64,000 nucleotides of DNA, taken from the NCBI GenBank assembly GCA_022702545.1, contig JAHRBC010000003.1, forward strand, positions 3,162,001 through 3,226,000, read 5' to 3'. The position numbers were made by a program, and so were the translations under genes. Each line of letters begins with the position of its first letter. Positions within the stretch are counted from its first letter, which is position 1. Source of the DNA: Phycomyces nitens. Taxonomy: Eukaryota > Mucoromycota > Mucoromycetes > Mucorales > Phycomycetaceae. Below the pieces are notes generated by a model. That model was not told the DNA's origin, ran no database searches, and worked only from the letters and a program-made list of their open reading frames with translations. Positions 62,042-64,000 of this stretch are shown here, piece after piece.

Positions 62042-64000
62042 TAATCTATTCGTTTGAAAGGCTCAGAAAAGCACCAAAGTAACTTTTGATTGGAAATTAA
62101 ATAATCTCTATAGGTAGAATGACTAGTGTTTATTAAATTCGGGATATTCATATAAATATATTAAATATTGTGTTAAAGTGTATATATTATAAGTGTTAAA
62201 GATCTTATTCGCCATCTGGCTTAACTGGCTCAAGCATTATACGACCTGGAGCCAATGCAGGTCCACCGATTATGTTATCAGGCTTGGTAGCATTATCTTC
62301 AAACTTAGGTGTGCGACCATACTCTCCTTGAGGATATTTATCAGTATTCATTCCGTTGGTGGCCACTCCACCCTTGGGGAATTCTTCATCTCCATGATCG
62401 TTTGTGTTTGAATATCTATTGCGTTTCTTGAATACAAAGAAGAATAAGAGCGCACCGATAATTCCAACCTAGATAAAGATATTGTATTAATTAAAGCATG
62501 AAGCTGAATAAAAGTAATTTTGTAGCTTACGCCTGCAATGGAACCAACGACAATTCCTGCAATGGCACCTCCAGAGATACCAGATGATTCTTTGACCTCG
62601 GTTCCACCTGTACTTGTTTGAGAAGATGATGGCTTTGATACAGAGCTCGAATGAGTCGAAGAAGCGCTTGGAGATGCGGAAGAAACAGGAGGAGTGCCGA
62701 ATACAGGGGCTGTTGTCCAGGTCCAAGTATTCATGTCAAGAGCGACATTAAGGTCTGGGTCAAAAACGCCATTGCGTCCACCGAATAAGACAAACATGTA
62801 CTTTCCAATGATAATTGCTATTAATCAAAGTATTAAACAAGTTTAGTCATACAGAGAATACATTCTAAAGACAATTTAATTACCGGAATGTCTACATCTT
62901 GCAGAAGGTGGAGTTCCTGTTGTTTTTTGTGGTGACCAAGCACGTTTATCAATATTATACAGCCAAACATCATTCATTGCTTCTCCAGCGTCTACAAAAG
63001 AATAGAATATAATTAGCTTGTATAATTTAGAACATATTTATTTAGCAATTCCCTTGGAGAACAAGCGAAAGTTGTACCAATTTAAATACATTTCACTCAC
63101 CATTACAGCCACCAAACATGATAGCATTGGTGTTATTAGCATCTAAATAATTAAATATAATATACAACACCAGAATTTGTCAGAGAATTCATTTGATAAT
63201 ACTTTGTACAGGCTATGACTTACCCATAACCGTGGAATGTCCCCATCTTGTTGCAGGTAAAGTTCCAGTTGTAGATATTGTCTGGTTCCACTTGGTAAAT
63301 GAGGCTGTTGTTGGATTAATGACAATAATATCATTCATAGCAACTGGGATATTTGTTGTTCCAGAATATTGTAGTCCACCAATTACGATAACTGATCCAA
63401 AAGCAGGAGAGTAAACCGCAGAACCAGCCCATGTAGCTTGAGGTAGTTGTGTTCCTCCTTGAGCATATATAGCTAATTCACTTCCTGTCTAAAGGATTTG
63501 GATTAGCGGAATAGAGAATTAATTTATATTTTCGCCATAAAACATATTCATAAATATGTATATTTCTTGGTCAACAATACTATACCTTGACATTCACACT
63601 TCTCAACATATTGTATAGTGTGGTACCTCCTTCAACAGCACCGGTTTCTTTATTTCTAATCAAGATTTTAAATATAAGTAATACAATTTGTATAAATGTC
63701 TCATCTGAGAGCTTACGTTGAGCCACCAAAATAATAAAGATTATCGTCCACAAGAACAGAAGCACCATCCGATCTATAAAGGTACAATAATGACAAGTGA
63801 ATATGGTTACTTACGGAATGTATCTTGTATATAACTTACACTGGAGTAGCCGTGTTTAGTTTAATCCATTGATTAGTTGATACACTGTAAGAGAATCCTT
63901 GATTGCTAGTACAGGAACTGCAAACACTTCCACCCTGAACAAAAACTGTGTCGGTGCCTGGAATTCCAGCCGATAAAAATCGAGCCGAAGCACTTGGAGT
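62042..64000. repeat. Segmental duplication, unit B (paired with 56303-58261)
   Basis: Second copy of the kelch-bearing segment; runs to the window end, so its full length is unknown. Confidence 0.92.
62205..64000 (-). CDS. Kelch-repeat single-pass membrane protein, copy 3 (partial, 5' end outside window)
   Basis: Exons 4-10 are complete and exon 3 is cut by the window end; boundaries are those of copy 2 plus 5739 bp (last exon 62468-62205). Protein is identical to copy 2 except in the C-terminal tail, where RTAKFED becomes RTPKFED, ALPPGRIMLVPV becomes ALAPGRIMLEPV, and the stop is TAA instead of TAG. All splice sites and the frame are intact, so there is no sign of decay. The signal peptide and start codon lie beyond 64000. 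Confidence 0.88.

Overview
The window reads as nuclear DNA of an early-diverging filamentous fungus, most likely Mucoromycota (Mucorales-like). Genes carry many short introns (about 43-140 nt, GTAAGT/GTGAGT donors, YAG acceptors), intergenic DNA is AT-rich, and the content is fungal: beta-1,3-glucan synthase, VTC1, a Pho84-type phosphate symporter, fused delta-9 desaturase/cytochrome b5 and GRASP. Exon boundaries below were worked out by hand from reading frame, splice consensus and family conservation. For nearly every multi-exon gene the summed exons are a multiple of three; the N-terminus of the nuclease-helicase gene is the main unresolved start.

Layout. 0-31 kb is gene-dense housekeeping DNA: FKS glucan synthase (-), TIM50 (+), a forkhead factor (+) behind a 1.7 kb low-complexity leader, a large RecB/Dna2-like nuclease fused to an SF1 helicase (-), phosphate:H+ symporter (+), ribosomal protein uS10 (-), VTC1 (-), a Sip5-like RING protein (-), an SRPK kinase (+), a PX/PXB protein (+), an HTH plus SANT putative regulator (-) and GRASP (+). 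31-45 kb is sparse and holds two paralogous delta-9 desaturases about 5 kb apart with a decayed gene between them. 45-64 kb is repetitive: three paralogous kelch-propeller single-pass membrane proteins, all (-), with a decayed non-LTR (LINE) retrotransposon and a second LINE tail between copies 1 and 2, and a decayed unidentified gene between copies 2 and 3. Copy 3 runs off the window end.

How genes relate. The phosphate symporter and VTC1 (polyphosphate synthesis at the vacuole) lie within 3.5 kb and belong to one phosphate-handling pathway. FKS serves the cell wall. The two desaturases are duplicates with patches of unusually high nucleotide identity, and one copy lacks an intron the other keeps. 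Kelch copies 2 and 3 are indistinguishable, introns included, over about 1.69 kb but diverge clearly just downstream, which suggests recent gene conversion or duplication.

Most notable items: a 13-nt microexon in the glucan synthase, the nuclease-helicase fusion with a 43-nt GC-AG intron, and the recombining kelch and desaturase families.
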